NCBI GenBank assembly: GCA_947498985.1
Contig: CANMMF010000005.1
Location: 401,056 to 465,055 of the forward strand
DNA length: 64,000 bases
Direction: 5' to 3'
From: an uncultured Paracoccaceae bacterium
GTDB lineage: Bacteria > Pseudomonadota > Alphaproteobacteria > Rhodobacterales > Rhodobacteraceae
Under the pieces are notes generated by a model. The model worked only from the letters and a program-made list of their open reading frames with translations, was not told the origin of the DNA and did no database searches. Numbering within the stretch: the stretch's first letter is position 1; every line of letters starts with the position of its first letter. Shown here piece after piece: positions 63,169 through 64,000 of the stretch. The translations under genes were made by a program, and so were the position numbers.

Positions 63169-63608
63169 GAGGCCGTCTCCAGATGGCTGACCAGCGCGTC
63201 CATCGCCAGAGTGTACCCGCGTGCGCCGAAACCGCAAATCAGACCGATGGCGACCGGAGAGAGGAACGATCTGTGACGGAAGGCCTCGCGGGCGTGGATG
63301 TTGCTCAGATGCAGCTCGATCACCGGCAATTCGATCGACGCGATCGCGTCATGCAGCGCCACCGATGTATGCGTATAGGCGCCGGCATTGAGGATAACAC
63401 CGTCCTTGGTCTCACGCGCGGCATGCAGCGCGTCGACCAGATCGCCTTCGTGATTGGACTGATCGAAGGCCACGTTCACGCTGATGGCCTGGGCGTAGGT
63501 GCGGCACATCTCTTCGATGTCGCTCAGCGTGGTTGTGCCGTAGACCTCGGGCTGGCGCGTGCCCAGCAGATTGAGATTGGGGCCGTTGAGGATCAGAATG
63601 GATCGCAT
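63165..63608 (-). CDS. aroQ: Type II 3-dehydroquinate dehydratase
   Basis: A 147-residue enzyme of the shikimate pathway (dehydroquinate to dehydroshikimate). It starts SILILNGPNLNLLGTRQPE. R18 and Y23 (GTRQPEVYG) are the catalytic Arg and Tyr. LNAGAYTHTSVALHDA and IELHLSNIHAREAFRHRS give the substrate and His residues. GGAGA precedes ATG 63608; the longer open frame to 63950 lacks family support. luxR follows, overlapping by four bases. Confidence 0.95.
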   Translation of the reverse strand: MRSILILNGPNLNLLGTRQPEVYGTTTLSDIEEMCRTYAQAISVNVAFDQSNHEGDLVDALHAARETKDGVILNAGAYTHTSVALHDAIASIELPVIELHLSNIHAREAFRHRSFLSPVAIGLICGFGARGYTLAMDALVSHLETAS

Positions 63609-63889
63609 GCAACTCTCCGGAATGCTGGCACGTGTGCTAGGCGCGGCAAACCCGCGAGTCCAGACACCGTTTGTGCCGCCGGACGATAAGTCGCGCGCCG
63701 TTGCGCCGCGGTCGCTTTGATTCCCGGGCTGTGGCGGGTTTCGCGGACAGCGCGCGCGCTTGTGCTTTGGTAATGAAGGGGAGTTGCTGCAAGGATGAAC
63801 TTGCGTGAGGTAGGTCGTGTAAGGCGCTGAAGGCAAATGTTTCCTGACTGATTTGACGTTGCTGCGGCTGTCAAGCGGACGCAGGTCTA

Positions 63890-63913
63890 TTATAATCATA
63901 ATACTGATTATAA
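63890..63913. promoter_or_regulatory. AT-rich 9-bp inverted repeat containing a TATAAT hexamer
   Basis: TTATAATCA (63890-63898) pairs with TGATTATAA (63905-63913) across six bases. A perfect TATAAT lies at 63891-63896 on the plus strand and another on the minus strand (63912-63907). It may be an operator-promoter, or simply an AT-rich insertion target. Confidence 0.4.
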
Positions 63914-63923
63914 GACTAACGGT

Positions 63924-63979
63924 TGTACGCGCAAAGTTAAAGTGTCCCACATCTGCAAAGTAGAAGTGTCACACTCTGC
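63924..63979. mobile_element. Putative terminal repeats of an IS21-type element (edge truncated)
   Basis: Two imperfect direct repeats, 63931-63956 and 63955-63979, share the pattern GCAAAGT, two variable bases, AAGTGTC, one variable base, CAC and TCTGC. Repeated AAGT..AAGTGTC units near an end that begins TGT (63924) recall IS21-family termini. No transposase is visible, because the window stops here. Confidence 0.45.
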
Positions 63980-64000
63980 CCCAATGAGAACAGGCAGAGA

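Larger units (their letters stand above)
63609..64000. other. Right-edge gap (392 bases)
   Basis: No gene is supported. The aroQ-luxR promoter should be in the first part. From about 63880 the sequence is AT-rich, with an inverted repeat (63890-63913) and then IS21-like terminal repeats (63931-63979). Confidence 0.5.

Overview
ORGANISM. The window is high-GC DNA from an alphaproteobacterium, most likely a member of the Rhodobacteraceae (Roseobacter group). The basis is the protein sequences themselves: a class II B12-dependent NrdJ, a PpiD-TrpE pair, a GlxA/AraC regulator, a class II DAHP synthase, a LuxR-type regulator coupled to aroQ, and a full phoR-pstSCAB-phoU-phoB locus. It also fits the GC-rich intergenic repeats. 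I cannot name a species. The window reads as chromosomal core sequence. There is no prophage, CRISPR array, rRNA or complete insertion sequence; one tRNA-Pro(UGG) is present. LAYOUT. 1-1.3 kb: end of purM and purN (purines). 1.7-5.7 kb: RNase D, a lipoprotein, sufE, a small secreted protein, a VOC-fold protein and a frameshifted YjbR-family gene. 5.8-13.6 kb, minus strand: trpE, ppiD, an aminotransferase, a Gpt-like phosphoribosyltransferase, a kinase-fold phosphotransferase, a LysE exporter and fabI. 13.7-16.2 kb, plus strand: pdxH, a double cold-shock protein overlapping a DUF192 gene, tRNA-Pro and an unknown gene. 16.7-20.6 kb: nrdJ, with a candidate NrdR operator upstream and a strong terminator downstream. 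20.7-27.3 kb: a sulfotransferase-like protein, an unknown regulator-like gene, tdk, a GST, mscL, a cation efflux protein, an EF-hand protein and a glycosyltransferase-like protein. 27.4-33.4 kb: icd, a Bcr-type MFS exporter, a two-TM K+ channel overlapping a DsbA-family gene, an acyl-CoA synthetase, and a divergent XRE-cupin regulator. 33.8-40.3 kb, minus strand: a branched-chain-amide-type ABC transporter, order binding protein-livG-livF-three small secreted proteins-livH-livM. 40.5-45.4 kb: a PQQ-type sugar dehydrogenase, a small secreted protein, GlxA with a GNAT, and DAHP synthase. 45.6-50 kb: a PAS protein, yicC, gmk, a gamma-carbonic anhydrase and a cystathionine gamma-synthase family enzyme. 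50-57.5 kb: the Pho regulon core. 57.7-60 kb: a HupE-like membrane protein and an AT-richer patch with one orphan gene. 60.1-61.9 kb: rpsB-tsf with a terminator. 62.4-63.6 kb: aroQ-luxR. 63.9 kb to the end: direct repeats that look like the terminus of an IS21-type element. HOW THE GENES WORK TOGETHER. The clearest module is phosphate sensing and uptake. The PhoR kinase precedes a triple Pho-box. PstS, PstC, PstA and PstB then form the transporter, and PhoU and PhoB complete the signalling chain; most junctions overlap by 1-4 bases. The second module is the liv-type transporter, which carries three translationally chained small secreted proteins, two of them sharing a CX5CX5C pattern. trpE, DAHP synthase and aroQ are scattered aromatic-pathway genes. 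MOST UNUSUAL OBSERVATIONS. These are the three small secreted proteins inside the liv operon, the LuxR with a substituted acyl-homoserine-lactone pocket coupled to aroQ, a 69-bp dispersed repeat present twice at 61/69 identity, a roughly 150-base imperfect hairpin next to 27-bp tandem repeats, the frameshifted YjbR gene, and the IS21-like end at the right edge.
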